The translations under genes were made by a program, and so were the position numbers. A stretch of 64,000 nucleotides of DNA. Origin: Actibacterium naphthalenivorans (GTDB taxonomy: Bacteria > Pseudomonadota > Alphaproteobacteria > Rhodobacterales > Rhodobacteraceae). This document shows positions 36,060 through 46,010 of this stretch, in pieces (positions within the stretch are counted from its first letter, which is position 1; each line of letters starts with the position of its first letter). The notes below the pieces were generated by a model, which saw only the letters and a list, made by a program, of their open reading frames with translations, made no database searches and was not told the DNA's origin. The stretch is from assembly GCF_014196965.1 (NCBI RefSeq), contig NZ_JACIEQ010000001.1, forward strand, positions 1,116,001 through 1,180,000. Direction: 5' to 3'.

Positions 36060-37802
36060 ATGGCAGAGCGACACTCGAACCCGTCCAACGGCCTGAGGGA
36101 ACTGCGCGCGGCCCGGCGGTCCGGTAGCGGGCTTTTCGCCGCTGTTCTGGTCTTCAGCACGTTCGTCAACCTGCTGATGCTCACCGCGCCGCTTTATATG
36201 CTTCAGGTCTATGACAGGGTGCTCAGCAGCCGGTCCGAAGAGACCCTGCTGGCGCTGTCGATCCTGGTGGCCTTTCTGTTTCTGATCATGGGCCTTCTGG
36301 ATTATGCCCGCGGGCGCGTCATGGCGCGCGCGGCGGCGCGGTTCCAGTCGCTGCTTGACGGGCGGGTCTTTTCCGCCGTGTTGCGGCAGGCGGCGCTGGC
36401 CAAGGGCACGCAATCCTCCGGCAACGGGCTGCGCGAGCTGGAGGCGGTGCAGCGGCTGATGGGCTCGCCCGCGCTCATGGCGTTTTTTGATGTTCCGTGG
36501 ACGCCCTTCTTCCTGCTCGCGATTTTCATGTTCCAGCCCTGGCTAGGCGTGCTTGCGCTGGGGGGCGGGGTCACGCTGGTCATCATCGCGCTGCTGAACC
36601 AGATCCGCACCAGAAACCCGGTGCTCGAGGCCGGCACCGCCGCCGCGCAGGCCGATCACATGGCCGGGCAGCTGCGCTCAGAGGCCGAAACCGTGCGCAG
36701 CCTCGGCATGCAGGGCGCGGCCTTTTCGCGCTGGCAGCAGGCGCGGCTGCGCGCGCAGCAGCTTCAGCTTTCCGCGTCGGATGGCGCCGGCGGGTTTTCG
36801 GTACTCACCAAGACGCTGCGCATGTTCCTTCAGTCGGCGATGCTGGGCCTGGGCGCCTTTCTGGTGCTGCAAGGGCAGATGACCGCCGGCGGCATGATCG
36901 CCGGATCGATCATGCTCGGCCGGGCACTGGCACCGGTCGAGCTGGCCATCAGCCAATGGGCCCTGCTGCAGACCGCGGTCAAGGGCTGGCGCAGCCTGGG
37001 AGAGCTTTTGTCGGACGTGCCGCAAGAGGCACCGCGCACCGCCCTGCCCCGCCCGAAGGCCAAGCTGGACGTGCAACAGCTGACCGTCGTGCCGCCGGGC
37101 GAACATCAGGCCTCGTTGCGGATGGTGTCGTTCAGCCTGGAGCCGGGCACGGCCGTGGGCGTGATCGGCCCGTCGGGATCGGGAAAATCAACGCTGGCAC
37201 GGGCTCTGACCGGGGTCTGGCGGCCGGCCGGCGGGCGCATCCGGCTGGATGGCGCCACGCTCGATCAATACGATCCCGATGTGCTGGGCAGCCATATCGG
37301 CTATCTGCCCCAGCGGGTGACGCTGTTCGACGGAACCATCGCCGAAAATATCGCCAAGCTGGCACTGCAGCCGGATGCCGAAAAAGTGGTGGCCGCGGCC
37401 AAGAAAGCGGCGGCGCATGACATGATCGTGCAGCTTCCCGATGGCTATGACACGCGGGTGACCACTGCGGGCGGGCGGCTCTCGGGCGGCCAGATCCAGC
37501 GTATCGGCCTGGCCCGCGCCATGTATGGCGACCCGGTGCTGCTGGTGCTGGACGAACCGAACTCGAATCTCGACAACGAAGGCTCTCAGGCGCTGAACAG
37601 CGCGATCCGCCAGATGAAAGCCGAGGGCGCGTCGATCCTGATCATGGCGCACCGTCCGGCGGCCATTCAGGAATGCGACCTGCTGCTGGTGCTCGACGGC
37701 GGCACGCGCAAGGCCTTCGGCCCGCGCGACGAGGTGCTGCGCGGCACGGTCAAGAACCACTCCGATATCCAAAGATCCACCGGCACCGGAGGTGTCTCAT
37801 GA
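36060..37802 (+). CDS. Type I secretion system permease/ATPase
   Basis: A 580-residue ABC half-transporter of the PrtD/LapB type. Six membrane helices lie at about 25-300 ([22 protein letters not shown], then [20 protein letters not shown]), followed by an ATPase domain with Walker [10 protein letters not shown] (370-378), signature LSGGQ (474-478) and Walker [11 protein letters not shown] (496-505). It lacks the N-terminal C39 peptidase of bacteriocin exporters. It drives one-step export of RTX-type proteins with an HlyD adaptor and TolC. The HlyD gene follows with a 4-bp overlap; no RTX substrate or TolC gene is in the window. Confidence 0.93.
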   Translation: MAERHSNPSNGLRELRAARRSGSGLFAAVLVFSTFVNLLMLTAPLYMLQVYDRVLSSRSEETLLALSILVAFLFLIMGLLDYARGRVMARAAARFQSLLDGRVFSAVLRQAALAKGTQSSGNGLRELEAVQRLMGSPALMAFFDVPWTPFFLLAIFMFQPWLGVLALGGGVTLVIIALLNQIRTRNPVLEAGTAAAQADHMAGQLRSEAETVRSLGMQGAAFSRWQQARLRAQQLQLSASDGAGGFSVLTKTLRMFLQSAMLGLGAFLVLQGQMTAGGMIAGSIMLGRALAPVELAISQWALLQTAVKGWRSLGELLSDVPQEAPRTALPRPKAKLDVQQLTVVPPGEHQASLRMVSFSLEPGTAVGVIGPSGSGKSTLARALTGVWRPAGGRIRLDGATLDQYDPDVLGSHIGYLPQRVTLFDGTIAENIAKLALQPDAEKVVAAAKKAAAHDMIVQLPDGYDTRVTTAGGRLSGGQIQRIGLARAMYGDPVLLVLDEPNSNLDNEGSQALNSAIRQMKAEGASILIMAHRPAAIQECDLLLVLDGGTRKAFGPRDEVLRGTVKNHSDIQRSTGTGGVS

Positions 37803-39106
37803 CCCGCCCCAACGCAACACCCTGGCCCGCGCGCCGGCCGCTTCTGATCGGGTTCCTGGCGCTGGCCCTGTTGATCGGCGGGTTCGGCACATGGTCGGTT
37901 GTCGCCAGCATCTCGGGCGCGATCGTGGCCAGCGGCAGGGTCGAGGTGGACCAGAACCGGCAGGTGGTGCAACATCCCGACGGCGGCGTCGTGGCGCGGC
38001 TCGAGGTGGAAGAGGGTGACCTGGTCGAAGCGGGCGACGTGCTGATCGCGCTCGACGCGTCGCTGCTGCATTCCGAACTGTCCATCGTCGAAAGCCAGCT
38101 CTTTGAACTGATGTCCCGGCGCGGGCGGCTGCGGGCCGAGCGCGACGGGGCGCCATCGGTGCGGTTCGACGATGACCTGATGGAGATCGCCGCGACCCGC
38201 CCCGAGGTACAGGAACTGACCGATGGCCAGAGCCGGCTGTTCGCCGCCCGCGCCGAAACCCTCGCGAAGGAAGGCGCGCAGCTTGAGAAACGCCGTGGCC
38301 AGATCGCCGATCAGGTGATCGGCATCGTCGCCCAGCAAGACGCGCTGGAAAGCCAGCTCGCACTGATCCGCCAGGAGCTGGAAACCCAGCAAGGCCTGCT
38401 GGACAAGGGCCTCGCCCAGGCTTCGCGCGTGCTGTCGCTGCAGCGCGAAGAGGCCCGGCTGCGCGGCGAGGTCGGCGAGTTGACCGCCTCTGTCGCGCAG
38501 GCGCAGGGGCGAATCACCGAGCTGGACATCGAGATCCTGAAGTTGCAGACGACCCGCCGCGAGGAGGCGATCACCGAGCTGCGCGAACTGCAGTACCGCG
38601 AGCTGGAGCTGGCCGAGCGCCGGCAATCCCTGCTCGAACAGCTTGACCGGCTGGAAATCCGCGCGCCGGTGTCGGGCATCGTCTACGGGCTGACGGTGTT
38701 CACCCCCCGCTCGGTGATCCGCGCGGCCGAACCGGTGCTGTATCTCGTACCGCAAGACCGGCCGCTGGTCATCGCCGCCCGCGTCGATCCGATTCACGTG
38801 GATGAGGTCTTCGTGGGCCAGCCCGTGAACCTGCGGTTCGCAACCTTCGACGCGCGCACCACACCGGAACTTTTCGGACAGGTCACCAAAGTGTCGGCCG
38901 ACGCCTTCGTGGATGACCGCACCCAGCAAAGCTATTACCGGGCCGAGATCATCCTGAGCGAGGGTGAGGCCGACAAGCTGGGCGAGCTGAAGATCGTGCC
39001 GGGCATGCCGGTGGAAACCTTCATCCGCACCGCCGACCGTTCGCCGCTGGCCTATCTGGTCAAGCCGCTGGCGGAGTATTTCAACCGGGCCTTCCGCGAG
39101 ACCTGA
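37799..39106 (+). CDS. HlyD family type I secretion adaptor
   Basis: A 435-residue protein with one N-terminal membrane helix ([22 protein letters not shown]), the lipoyl-like domain [35 protein letters not shown], long coiled-coil hairpin (about 100-290) and a C-terminal beta barrel with [21 protein letters not shown] and [11 protein letters not shown]. These are the features of PrtE/HlyD periplasmic adaptors, which bridge the ABC exporter and TolC. The ATG overlaps the preceding gene's stop (ATGA). Confidence 0.93.
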   Translation: MTRPNATPWPARRPLLIGFLALALLIGGFGTWSVVASISGAIVASGRVEVDQNRQVVQHPDGGVVARLEVEEGDLVEAGDVLIALDASLLHSELSIVESQLFELMSRRGRLRAERDGAPSVRFDDDLMEIAATRPEVQELTDGQSRLFAARAETLAKEGAQLEKRRGQIADQVIGIVAQQDALESQLALIRQELETQQGLLDKGLAQASRVLSLQREEARLRGEVGELTASVAQAQGRITELDIEILKLQTTRREEAITELRELQYRELELAERRQSLLEQLDRLEIRAPVSGIVYGLTVFTPRSVIRAAEPVLYLVPQDRPLVIAARVDPIHVDEVFVGQPVNLRFATFDARTTPELFGQVTKVSADAFVDDRTQQSYYRAEIILSEGEADKLGELKIVPGMPVETFIRTADRSPLAYLVKPLAEYFNRAFRET

Positions 39107-39171
39107 TTTCCGGGTTTCCCACGCCGCCCCGCCCCGCTAGCTTTCGCGCGAATGCAAGAAGGAGCGACAGG

Positions 39172-39636
39172 ATGAGCGGTGGATTCGAAGCAAGGCTGGC
39201 GGAGCTGGGCGTAACACTTCCCGACGCGCCCGCCCCGGCGGCCAACTACGTGCCCTATGTCATGGCCGGCGATCTGGTCTTCGTGTCGGGGCAGGTGTCG
39301 ATGGATGAAAACGGGCTGATCAAGGGCAAGCTGGGCGCGGATATGGCCGTGGAGGCGGGCGCGCAGGCGGCAAAGACCTGCGCCATCGGGTTGCTGGCGC
39401 AACTCAAGGCGGCCTGCGGCGGCGATCTGGAACGGCTGCTCCGCGTCGTCAAGCTGACCGGTTTCGTCAACTCCACCCCCGATTTCGGCGACCAGCCGAA
39501 GGTGATCAACGGCGCCTCCGATTTTCTGGTCGCCGCCCTGGGCGAGCCGGGCCGCCATTCCCGCTCGGCCGTCAGCGCCGCGTCGCTGCCTTTCGGCGTG
39601 GCGGTAGAGATCGAGGGGATCTTCCAGATCAGATGA
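39172..39636 (+). CDS. RidA family protein
   Basis: A 154-residue protein of the RidA/YjgF family, which hydrolyses reactive enamine/imine intermediates from PLP enzymes. Motifs are YVPYVMAGDLVFVSGQVSMDENG, FVNSTPDFGDQPKVINGASDFL and GRHSRSAVSAASLPFGVAVEIEGIF, with the Arg of the active site in HSRSAVS. It belongs to the longer subgroup (about 150 residues) often found beside unrelated genes. It is followed by the GDPD gene with a 4-bp overlap. The start follows AAGGAGCGACAGG. Confidence 0.9.
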   Translation: MSGGFEARLAELGVTLPDAPAPAANYVPYVMAGDLVFVSGQVSMDENGLIKGKLGADMAVEAGAQAAKTCAIGLLAQLKAACGGDLERLLRVVKLTGFVNSTPDFGDQPKVINGASDFLVAALGEPGRHSRSAVSAASLPFGVAVEIEGIFQIR

Positions 39637-40403
39637 TCGCCCTGCCCCCGTCCTTTCTGCGCCACCCCGTCGCGCATCGCGCCTTTCACGACATCAGGGC
39701 GGGCCGGCCCGAAAATTCGCGCGCCGCGATCCGGGCGGCGGTGGCCGCCGGCTATGGGATCGAGATCGATATTCAGCCCTCCGCCGATGGCGAACCGATG
39801 GTGTTTCACGATTACGATCTGAAGCGCCTGACCGGCGCGAAGGGCGCTATCCGGCAGCGCAAGGCGTCCGAACTGGCCAAGATCGGCCTGCTGGGCGGCG
39901 ACGAGGGCATCCCCACCCTGGCCGAGGTGCTGGCAGAGGTGGCGGGCCGCGTGCCCCTGCTGATCGAGATCAAGGATCAGGACGGCGCGATGGGGCCGCA
40001 GGTGGGCGCGCTGGAACGGGCCGTCGCCGCCGTGCTGCGCGGCTATGGCGGGGATGTCGCGCTGATGTCGTTCAACCCGCATGCCGTGGCCACCCTGGCC
40101 GAGGCCGCGCGCGATCTCCCGCGCGGGCTGACAACCTGCGGCTATCAGATGAAGGACTGGCCGCGCCTGCCCCGCGCCACCCGCGCCCTGCTGCGCGCGA
40201 TCGCCGATTTCGATGCGGTCGGTGCCTCGTTCATCAGCCACAACGCGAAAGACCTTGGCCGCGCCCGCGTTGCGGCGCTGAAATCAGCCGGTGCCGCAGT
40301 GCTGTGCTGGACGATCCGCTCGCCCCAGGCCGAGGCGCAGGCACGGCGGATCGCGCAGAACGTGACCTTCGAGGGCTACGCCGCCGCCCATCCCGACGCT
40401 TGA
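39633..40403 (+). CDS. Glycerophosphodiester phosphodiesterase
   Basis: A 256-residue GDPD enzyme that hydrolyses glycerophosphodiesters to glycerol 3-phosphate and an alcohol. The catalytic pair is H15-R16 (VAHRAFHD) with Glu44 (YGIEIDIQPSADGEPMVFHDYDL) and His59-Asp60. No signal peptide is seen, so it is cytosolic, like UgpQ. It is co-translated with RidA (4-bp overlap) and followed 51 bp later by the FemAB-like gene. The relation between them is not evident. Confidence 0.92.
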   Translation: MIALPPSFLRHPVAHRAFHDIRAGRPENSRAAIRAAVAAGYGIEIDIQPSADGEPMVFHDYDLKRLTGAKGAIRQRKASELAKIGLLGGDEGIPTLAEVLAEVAGRVPLLIEIKDQDGAMGPQVGALERAVAAVLRGYGGDVALMSFNPHAVATLAEAARDLPRGLTTCGYQMKDWPRLPRATRALLRAIADFDAVGASFISHNAKDLGRARVAALKSAGAAVLCWTIRSPQAEAQARRIAQNVTFEGYAAAHPDA

Positions 40404-40454
40404 CCGCGCCGCAGTGCGGCACAAGTAATAAGCAGGAACCAAGGCAAAGGGCCC

Positions 40455-41639
40455 ATGCGGGACACCCGGATCGAGATTGACGTGCTGACCAGCCTGGCCG
40501 ACATCCCGGCACAGGAGTGGGACGCCTGCGCCTGCCCCGAAACGGCGGATGGCGGGCGGCCGTACGATCCGTTCACCACGCACCGCTTTCTGAAGGCGCT
40601 GGAAGACAGCGGATCGGTCGGGCCCGGCACCGGCTGGCAGCCGCGTCATCTGATCGCGCGGCTGGGGGGCGTGACCATCGGCGCGACGCCGCTTTATGCC
40701 AAATCGCACAGCCAGGGCGAATATATCTTCGATCATAACTGGGCCCATGCCTATGAGCGCGCGGGGGGCCGGTATTACCCCAAGCTGCAGATCTCCGTGC
40801 CCTTCACCCCCGCTACCGGGCGCCGTTTTCTGCTGCGCCCGGGGCATGAAGAGCTTGCGCTGCCGGCCCTTGTTCAGGGCGCGGTGAAGCTCGCGCTTCA
40901 AAACGGTGTATCATCGCTGCATTGCACCTTCTGCACCGAGGCAGAGGCCGAGGCGGGCACAAAGATGGGGCTGATGCATCGCATCAGCCAACAGTTCCAC
41001 TGGGAAAACGCGGGCTACGGCAGCTTCGACGATTTCCTTGCCTCGCTGTCGTCGCGCAAGCGCAAGAACATCCGGAAAGAGCGTGCCACGGCCCGGGGCT
41101 TTGGCGGCACGATCCGCGCGCTGAGCGGCGACCAGATCGAACCCAAACACTGGGATGCGTTCTGGCGCTTCTATCAGGACACCGGATCGCGCAAATGGGG
41201 CACCCCCTACCTGACCCGCGCGTTTTTCGACATCGCGCACGAGGTGCTGCGCGACGACATCCTTCTGGTGCTGGCCGAACGCAACGGGCGCCCGATCGCC
41301 GGCGCGCTGAACTTCATCGGGCGCGACACGCTCTACGGCCGCTATTGGGGCGCGATCGAGGATCACCCCTGCCTGCATTTCGAAGCCTGCTATTATCAGG
41401 CCATCGACTTTGCCATCGCCCACGGGCTGTCGCGGGTCGAGGCCGGTGCGCAGGGCGAGCACAAGCTGGCGCGCGGGTATTTGCCCGTGGCCACGCATTC
41501 GCTGCACTGGGTGGCTGATGACAGCTTTGCCCGCGCCATCGCCGACTATCTGAAGGCCGAACGCGAGGCCGTGGACGAAGAGATCGAAGTGCTGACCAGC
41601 TACGGCCCATTCCGCAAAACACTCTCGGAGGACGAATGA
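40455..41639 (+). CDS. FemAB-like GNAT family protein (DUF482 / peptidoglycan-biosynthesis-type)
   Basis: A 394-residue soluble protein of the DUF482 family, whose fold resembles two GNAT domains like the FemAB aminoacyltransferases. Key segments are [69 protein letters not shown] and [34 protein letters not shown]. The natural substrate is not established. It is co-translated with phhB through a 4-bp overlap. Confidence 0.88.
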   Translation: MRDTRIEIDVLTSLADIPAQEWDACACPETADGGRPYDPFTTHRFLKALEDSGSVGPGTGWQPRHLIARLGGVTIGATPLYAKSHSQGEYIFDHNWAHAYERAGGRYYPKLQISVPFTPATGRRFLLRPGHEELALPALVQGAVKLALQNGVSSLHCTFCTEAEAEAGTKMGLMHRISQQFHWENAGYGSFDDFLASLSSRKRKNIRKERATARGFGGTIRALSGDQIEPKHWDAFWRFYQDTGSRKWGTPYLTRAFFDIAHEVLRDDILLVLAERNGRPIAGALNFIGRDTLYGRYWGAIEDHPCLHFEACYYQAIDFAIAHGLSRVEAGAQGEHKLARGYLPVATHSLHWVADDSFARAIADYLKAEREAVDEEIEVLTSYGPFRKTLSEDE

Positions 41640-41929
41640 ACGAAAAACTGACCGAGCAGGAACGCGCCACCGCGCTTGCCCCGTTGCTGGCGGCGGGCTG
41701 GCAGATGGTGGAGGGGCGCGACGCCATCACCAAAACCTTCACCTTCCCGAACTTCATCGACGCCTTCGGCTGGATGACCCGCGTCGCCATCTGGGCGGAG
41801 AAGTGGAACCACCACCCCGAATGGTTCAATGTCTACAAGACGGTGAACGTAACCCTTTCCAGCCATGACGTGGATGGGTTATCCGAACGTGATGTGAAAC
41901 TGGCAACAAAGATGGACAAGCTGGCGTGA
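41636..41929 (+). CDS. phhB: 4a-hydroxytetrahydrobiopterin dehydratase
   Basis: A 97-residue pterin-4a-carbinolamine dehydratase that recycles the pterin cofactor of aromatic hydroxylases. It shows the family motif [42 protein letters not shown], with the paired His residues. It overlaps the FemAB-like gene and the mscS-type gene by 4 bp each. A phenylalanine hydroxylase gene is not visible in this window, so the role may be general pterin recycling or molybdopterin salvage. Confidence 0.94.
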   Translation: MNEKLTEQERATALAPLLAAGWQMVEGRDAITKTFTFPNFIDAFGWMTRVAIWAEKWNHHPEWFNVYKTVNVTLSSHDVDGLSERDVKLATKMDKLA

Positions 41930-42756
41930 ACCTTGATCTGCAAGACCTGACCGAACTTCTGGAAGAAAACATCGCATGGGTCATCGGCGCGGGGCTGAAC
42001 CTGGTTTATGCCTTCGTGATCGTCATTCTGGCCCTTTGGCTGAGCGGCACGGCCAAACGGCGGATCACGGAACTGCCGCTACGCAACCCGCGGTTCGACC
42101 CGACGCTGATGAGCTTTCTGGGCAGTCTGGCGCGCTATGCGATCATTGTCTTCGCGATCGTCTTCATTCTGGGCCGTTTCGGCATCCAGACCACATCGCT
42201 GGTCGCGCTGATCGGTGCCGCCGGTCTGGCCATCGGCCTGGCACTGCAGGGCACGCTGTCGAACCTGGCGGCGGGGGTCATGCTGATCGGCTTTCGCCCG
42301 TTCAAGGTGGGCGACTACATCGAGGCGGCCGGGGAAGCGGGGACGGTCTCGGCAGTGTCCCTGTTCTTCACCGAGCTGACGACACCCGATAACGTGCAGA
42401 TCATCGTGCCGAACGGCGATGTCTGGTCATCCTCGATCACCAATTATTCCTTCCACGCGCAGCGGCGCTGCGATCTGGTTTTCGGCGTCTCCTACGGTTC
42501 GGACCTGAAGCAGGCGGAACAGGTGATCCGCCAGTGCATTGCAAGCGACATACGGGCGAAAACAGATCCCGAGCCCTTCGTGAAGGTTTCGAACCTGGGT
42601 GACAGTTCGGTGGATTTCACCGTGCGGGTCTGGTGCGACATGGCCGATTACTGGAACCTGAAATTCGACCTGACGCGCGCGGTGAAGGAAAGCTTCGATG
42701 CTGCGGGGGTGGAAATCCCCTTTCCCACGCAGACGATCGTCCGCGCCGAGGCGTGA
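41926..42756 (+). CDS. Small-conductance mechanosensitive channel (MscS family)
   Basis: A 276-residue protein with three predicted helices followed by the beta domain of MscS. Helix 3 contains [41 protein letters not shown], a hallmark of the pore region, and [19 protein letters not shown] continues the family pattern. It opens under membrane tension to release solutes during osmotic downshift. The start is GTG at 41926, overlapping the preceding stop (GTGA). It is the shorter, simple type. Confidence 0.95.
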   Translation: MNLDLQDLTELLEENIAWVIGAGLNLVYAFVIVILALWLSGTAKRRITELPLRNPRFDPTLMSFLGSLARYAIIVFAIVFILGRFGIQTTSLVALIGAAGLAIGLALQGTLSNLAAGVMLIGFRPFKVGDYIEAAGEAGTVSAVSLFFTELTTPDNVQIIVPNGDVWSSSITNYSFHAQRRCDLVFGVSYGSDLKQAEQVIRQCIASDIRAKTDPEPFVKVSNLGDSSVDFTVRVWCDMADYWNLKFDLTRAVKESFDAAGVEIPFPTQTIVRAEA

Positions 42757-42763
42757 CGGTGGC

Positions 42764-42787
42764 GGGGCGCCCTTGCGCGGGTGCCCC
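42764..42787 (+). terminator. Hairpin between convergent mscS and peroxiredoxin genes
   Basis: GGGGCGCCC (42764-42772) pairs with GGGTGCCCC (42779-42787) around loop TTGCGC, with one G-U wobble. It lies in the 37-bp gap between convergent genes and could end either transcript, but no T run follows on either side. I call it only as a hairpin with possible terminator function. Confidence 0.35.
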
Positions 42788-42793
42788 GGCCGG

Positions 42794-43279
42794 CTACATC
42801 GCCTCCAGCAGGCTTTCGCCGGTGGACGCGTCGCAAACGCCGGGCTCGTCGATATGGGCGAGTGTCACGACCCCATCATCCGCCACCACCGCATAGCGGC
42901 CGGACCGGCCATAGAGCCCGAATTGCGGCGCTGAAAACGCCATGTCCAGCGCCCGTGTCAGGCTGCCGTCGGCATCGGCAAGAAAGGTGATCCCCGCGTC
43001 TTTCGCGCCTGTCTCCCGGCCCCAGGCATCCAGCACGAACGGATCGTTCACCGAAACACAGATCACCTCGTCCACACCCTTGTCGCGGAACTGGTCGACC
43101 GTGCGTATGAAACTTGGCAGGTGCACGGTCGAACAGCCGGTCGTATAGGCGCCGGGCAGGCCAAACACGACCACCTTGCGCCCGGCCAGCTTCGCCGAAA
43201 GCTCTACGGGTTCGGGGCCGTTTTCCCCGATCGTCACCATCGTCGCATCGGGCAGCTTGTCTCCAACCGAAATTGTCAT
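42794..43279 (-). CDS. Peroxiredoxin (AhpE/Prx5-like, redoxin family)
   Basis: A 161-residue thiol peroxidase. The peroxidatic cysteine is Cys49 in GLPGAYTTGCSTVHLPSFI; the usual motif is GAFTPTCS, so this copy has TTGC in place of TPTC. The rest (FRDKGVDEVICVSVNDPFVLDAWG, ITFLADADGSLTRALDM, SGRYAVVADDGVV) is typical of Prx5-type proteins. It reduces peroxides with thiol donors. Another cysteine, in EPGVCDAS near residue 149, could be the resolving Cys. The altered motif might affect activity. Confidence 0.9.
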   Translation of the reverse strand: MTISVGDKLPDATMVTIGENGPEPVELSAKLAGRKVVVFGLPGAYTTGCSTVHLPSFIRTVDQFRDKGVDEVICVSVNDPFVLDAWGRETGAKDAGITFLADADGSLTRALDMAFSAPQFGLYGRSGRYAVVADDGVVTLAHIDEPGVCDASTGESLLEAM

Positions 43280-43366
43280 TGCGCGTTCCCCCTCACGGAT
43301 TGCCTTGCCATCACCGCAAAGTATAGGGTGCGCCGGACTTCGGACCAGACTTAAGGGGCATCTCAT

Positions 43367-44575
43367 ATGTCGAATATTGTTATCATAGGTGCCGGCCAGG
43401 CGGGCAGCGCCTTGGCAGTGAAACTGCGCTCTCTCGAATTTGCCGGCGCCATTACGCTTGTCGGCGAGGAAGCCGCCCCCCCCTATCAGCGTCCGCCGCT
43501 CTCCAAGAAATATCTCATGGGCGAGTTGGAGCTGAAACGGCTCTACCTTCGGCCCGAAAGCTTTTATGCCGACAATGGAATTTCCCTGCACCTGTCGGAA
43601 ACCGCTGTCGCGATCGACCGCAAGGACAAGGTGGTGATCGCAGGCGGTGCCGCCATCCCCTATGACCAGCTTGCCCTGACCACCGGATCGGTGCCGCGGC
43701 GGCTGCCCGGCAGCATCGGCGGCGAGCTTGACGGTGTGCATGTTGTCCGCAACCTGGCCGACGTGGATGCGATGGCCCCCGCCTTTACCGAAGGCGCCCG
43801 CGTTCTGATCGTCGGCGGCGGCTATATCGGGCTGGAGGCGGCGGCGGTTGCCGCCAAGCTCGGCCTGCAGGTGACGCTGGTGGAAATGGGCGACCGCATC
43901 CTGCAGCGGGTGGCGGCGCCCCAGACATCCGATTTCTTCCGCGATCTGCACCGCGCGCATGGCGTGGACCTGCGCGAAGGGGTCGGGCTGACCCGGCTGC
44001 TGGGCGAAGATCGCGTCACCGGCGCCGAGCTGAGCGACGGCACCATTCTGGAGCTTGATTTCGTCATCGCCGGCGTCGGGGTCACACCGGCAACGGAGCT
44101 CGCCGAGGCAGCGGGGCTGACGATCGACAACGGCATCGCGGTCGATGCGTTCGGCCGCACCTCGGACCCGTCGATCTGGTCGGCGGGCGATTGCGCGTCA
44201 TTCCCCTACAAGGGCGGGCGCATCCGGCTGGAAAGCGTGCAGAATGCCATCGAACAGGCCGAACTCGTCGCCGCGAACATGCTGGGCGCCGAAAAGCCCT
44301 ATATGCCCTATCCGTGGTTCTGGTCGGATCAGTATGACGTGAAACTGCAGATCGCCGGGCTGAACACCGGCTATGACAACGTGGTCGTCCGCCCGGGCGC
44401 GGGCGCGGCGCAATCCAACTGGTATTATGCCGGTGACACGCTTCTGGCAGTGGATGCGATGAACGATCCGCGCGCCTACATGATCGGCAAACGCATGCTG
44501 GAGCAGGGGAAATCCCCCTCTCCGACGGCCATTGCCGATCCCGAGACCGACCTCAAGGAGCTGCTCAAGGCGTGA
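43367..44575 (+). CDS. FAD-dependent ferredoxin/rubredoxin-type NAD(P)H reductase
   Basis: A 402-residue flavoprotein with the N-terminal FAD site VIIGAGQAGSALAVKLRSLEF, PPYQRPPLSKKYLMGE, the NAD(P) Rossmann site LIVGGGYIGLEAAAVAAKLG, and VWSAGDCASFPYKGG near residue 270, which is the typical second FAD motif. The C-terminal domain has PYPWFWSDQYDVKLQIAG, diagnostic of putidaredoxin/rhodocoxin reductases. It transfers electrons from NAD(P)H to a ferredoxin. No ferredoxin or P450 gene is nearby. rsmD follows with a 4-bp overlap. Confidence 0.92.
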   Translation: MSNIVIIGAGQAGSALAVKLRSLEFAGAITLVGEEAAPPYQRPPLSKKYLMGELELKRLYLRPESFYADNGISLHLSETAVAIDRKDKVVIAGGAAIPYDQLALTTGSVPRRLPGSIGGELDGVHVVRNLADVDAMAPAFTEGARVLIVGGGYIGLEAAAVAAKLGLQVTLVEMGDRILQRVAAPQTSDFFRDLHRAHGVDLREGVGLTRLLGEDRVTGAELSDGTILELDFVIAGVGVTPATELAEAAGLTIDNGIAVDAFGRTSDPSIWSAGDCASFPYKGGRIRLESVQNAIEQAELVAANMLGAEKPYMPYPWFWSDQYDVKLQIAGLNTGYDNVVVRPGAGAAQSNWYYAGDTLLAVDAMNDPRAYMIGKRMLEQGKSPSPTAIADPETDLKELLKA

Positions 44576-45138
44576 GGATCATTGCGGGCAGGCACCGCGG
44601 CCTGACGCTGGCCTCCGTCGGCAAGGGCGATGCCGCGGCGCATCTGCGCCCAACATCCGACCGGGTGCGCGAAAGCCTGTTCAACCTGCTTGTGAACGGC
44701 GGCTACGGCGATCCGCTGACCGGCGCGCGGGTGCTGGATCTGTTTGCCGGCACCGGCGCGCTCGGGCTGGAGGCGCTGTCGCGCGGCGCGGCCCATGTGA
44801 CCTTCGTGGACGATGGCGTGAAAGCCCGCGCGCTGATCCGCGAAAATGTGGAGAAATGCCGCGCACAGGCCGAAACCGCGCTCAACCGCCGCGATGCAAC
44901 ACGGCTGGGCGAAAACCGCGATGCGGCGTTCGATCTGATCTTTCTCGATCCGCCCTATGGCAAGGAGCTGGGGCAAAAGGCGCTGGCCGCCGCCCGCGCG
45001 GGCGGGTGGCTGGCCGACGGGGCGCTCGTGGTCTGGGAAGAGAACGCGCCGCAGGACGTGCCCGAGGGGTACGAACTGCTCGACCGGCGCAAATACGGGG
45101 ATACGCATATCACCCTGATGCGAGCGGTCGGCCCCTAG
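44572..45138 (+). CDS. rsmD: 16S rRNA (guanine(966)-N2)-methyltransferase
   Basis: RsmD methylates G966 of 16S rRNA in the 30S subunit. The 188-residue protein has RIIAGRHRGLTL, RPTSDRVRESLFNLL, the SAM motif DLFAGTGALGLEALSRGA and the catalytic LIFLDPPYGKE. The start is GTG at 44572, overlapping the previous stop. Its last four bases overlap the map gene from the opposite strand. Coupling with the flavoprotein gene is by position only. Confidence 0.95.
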   Translation: MRIIAGRHRGLTLASVGKGDAAAHLRPTSDRVRESLFNLLVNGGYGDPLTGARVLDLFAGTGALGLEALSRGAAHVTFVDDGVKARALIRENVEKCRAQAETALNRRDATRLGENRDAAFDLIFLDPPYGKELGQKALAAARAGGWLADGALVVWEENAPQDVPEGYELLDRRKYGDTHITLMRAVGP

Positions 45139-45959
45139 CCCCAGGTCGGGTGAAACCGGCCGGCCGGCGACAACGTGAAAATCTCGCACCCCGTGGCGGT
45201 AACGCCTACCGAATGCTCGAACTGTGCCGAAAGCGATTTGTCGCGGGTGACCGCCGTCCAGTCATCGGCCAGCACCTTGGTTTCGGGGCGGCCGAGGTTG
45301 ACCATCGGCTCGATAGTAAAGAACATGCCCTCTTCCAGCACGGCCCCGGTGCCCGGGCGGCCGTAGTGCAGCACGTTGGGCGGGGCATGGAACACCCGGC
45401 CCAGACCGTGGCCGCAGAAATCGCGCACCACACTCATCCGGTGACTTTCGACAAAGCTCTGGATCGCATAGCCGATATCGCCGAACGTATTGCCCGGCTT
45501 CACCGCCTCGATCCCCTTGAACAGCGCGTCATGCGTGACCTGGATCAACCGCTCCGTCTTGCGGCTGAGCTTGCCCGCCACATACATCCGGCTGGTATCG
45601 CCGAACCAGCCATCGACAATGACCGTCACGTCGATGTTCAGGATATCGCCATCCTTCAGCCGCTTGTCGCCGGGGATGCCATGGCAGACGACATGGTTGA
45701 TCGAAATGCACGAGGCGTGCTGATAGCCCTTGTAGCCGATGGTGGCCGAGGTCGCCCCGGCCTCTTCGACCTGCTCGGTGATGAAACGGTCGATCTCGCC
45801 GGTGGTCTGCCCGGGCACCACAAGCGGCGTCACCGCGTCCAGGATCCGGGCGGCCAGCCGGCCAGCCTCGTGCATCCCGGCAAAATCGCCGGCTTCGTAA
45901 ATTCTGATACCGTCTTTCGTCAGACGGCCTCGCGCGCCTTCATCCAATGGGCTCTCCAT
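45135..45959 (-). CDS. map: Type I methionine aminopeptidase
   Basis: Map removes the N-terminal methionine from new proteins after deformylation. The 274-residue enzyme has all five metal ligands, Asp110 (LNIDVTV), Asp121 (WFGDTSRMY), His184 (CGHGLGRVF), Glu217 (FTIEPMV) and Glu248 (FEHSVGV), together with His93 (VCHGIPGD). An N-terminal extension of about 20 residues precedes the catalytic core. It ends overlapping rsmD by 4 bp and lies 51 bp after sfsA on the same strand. Confidence 0.96.
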   Translation of the reverse strand: MESPLDEGARGRLTKDGIRIYEAGDFAGMHEAGRLAARILDAVTPLVVPGQTTGEIDRFITEQVEEAGATSATIGYKGYQHASCISINHVVCHGIPGDKRLKDGDILNIDVTVIVDGWFGDTSRMYVAGKLSRKTERLIQVTHDALFKGIEAVKPGNTFGDIGYAIQSFVESHRMSVVRDFCGHGLGRVFHAPPNVLHYGRPGTGAVLEEGMFFTIEPMVNLGRPETKVLADDWTAVTRDKSLSAQFEHSVGVTATGCEIFTLSPAGRFHPTWG

Positions 45960-46010
45960 CCTGCTTTCCCGATAGATAGTGTCGATTTCCGCCGAACGCC
46001 AGAGGCGGGC

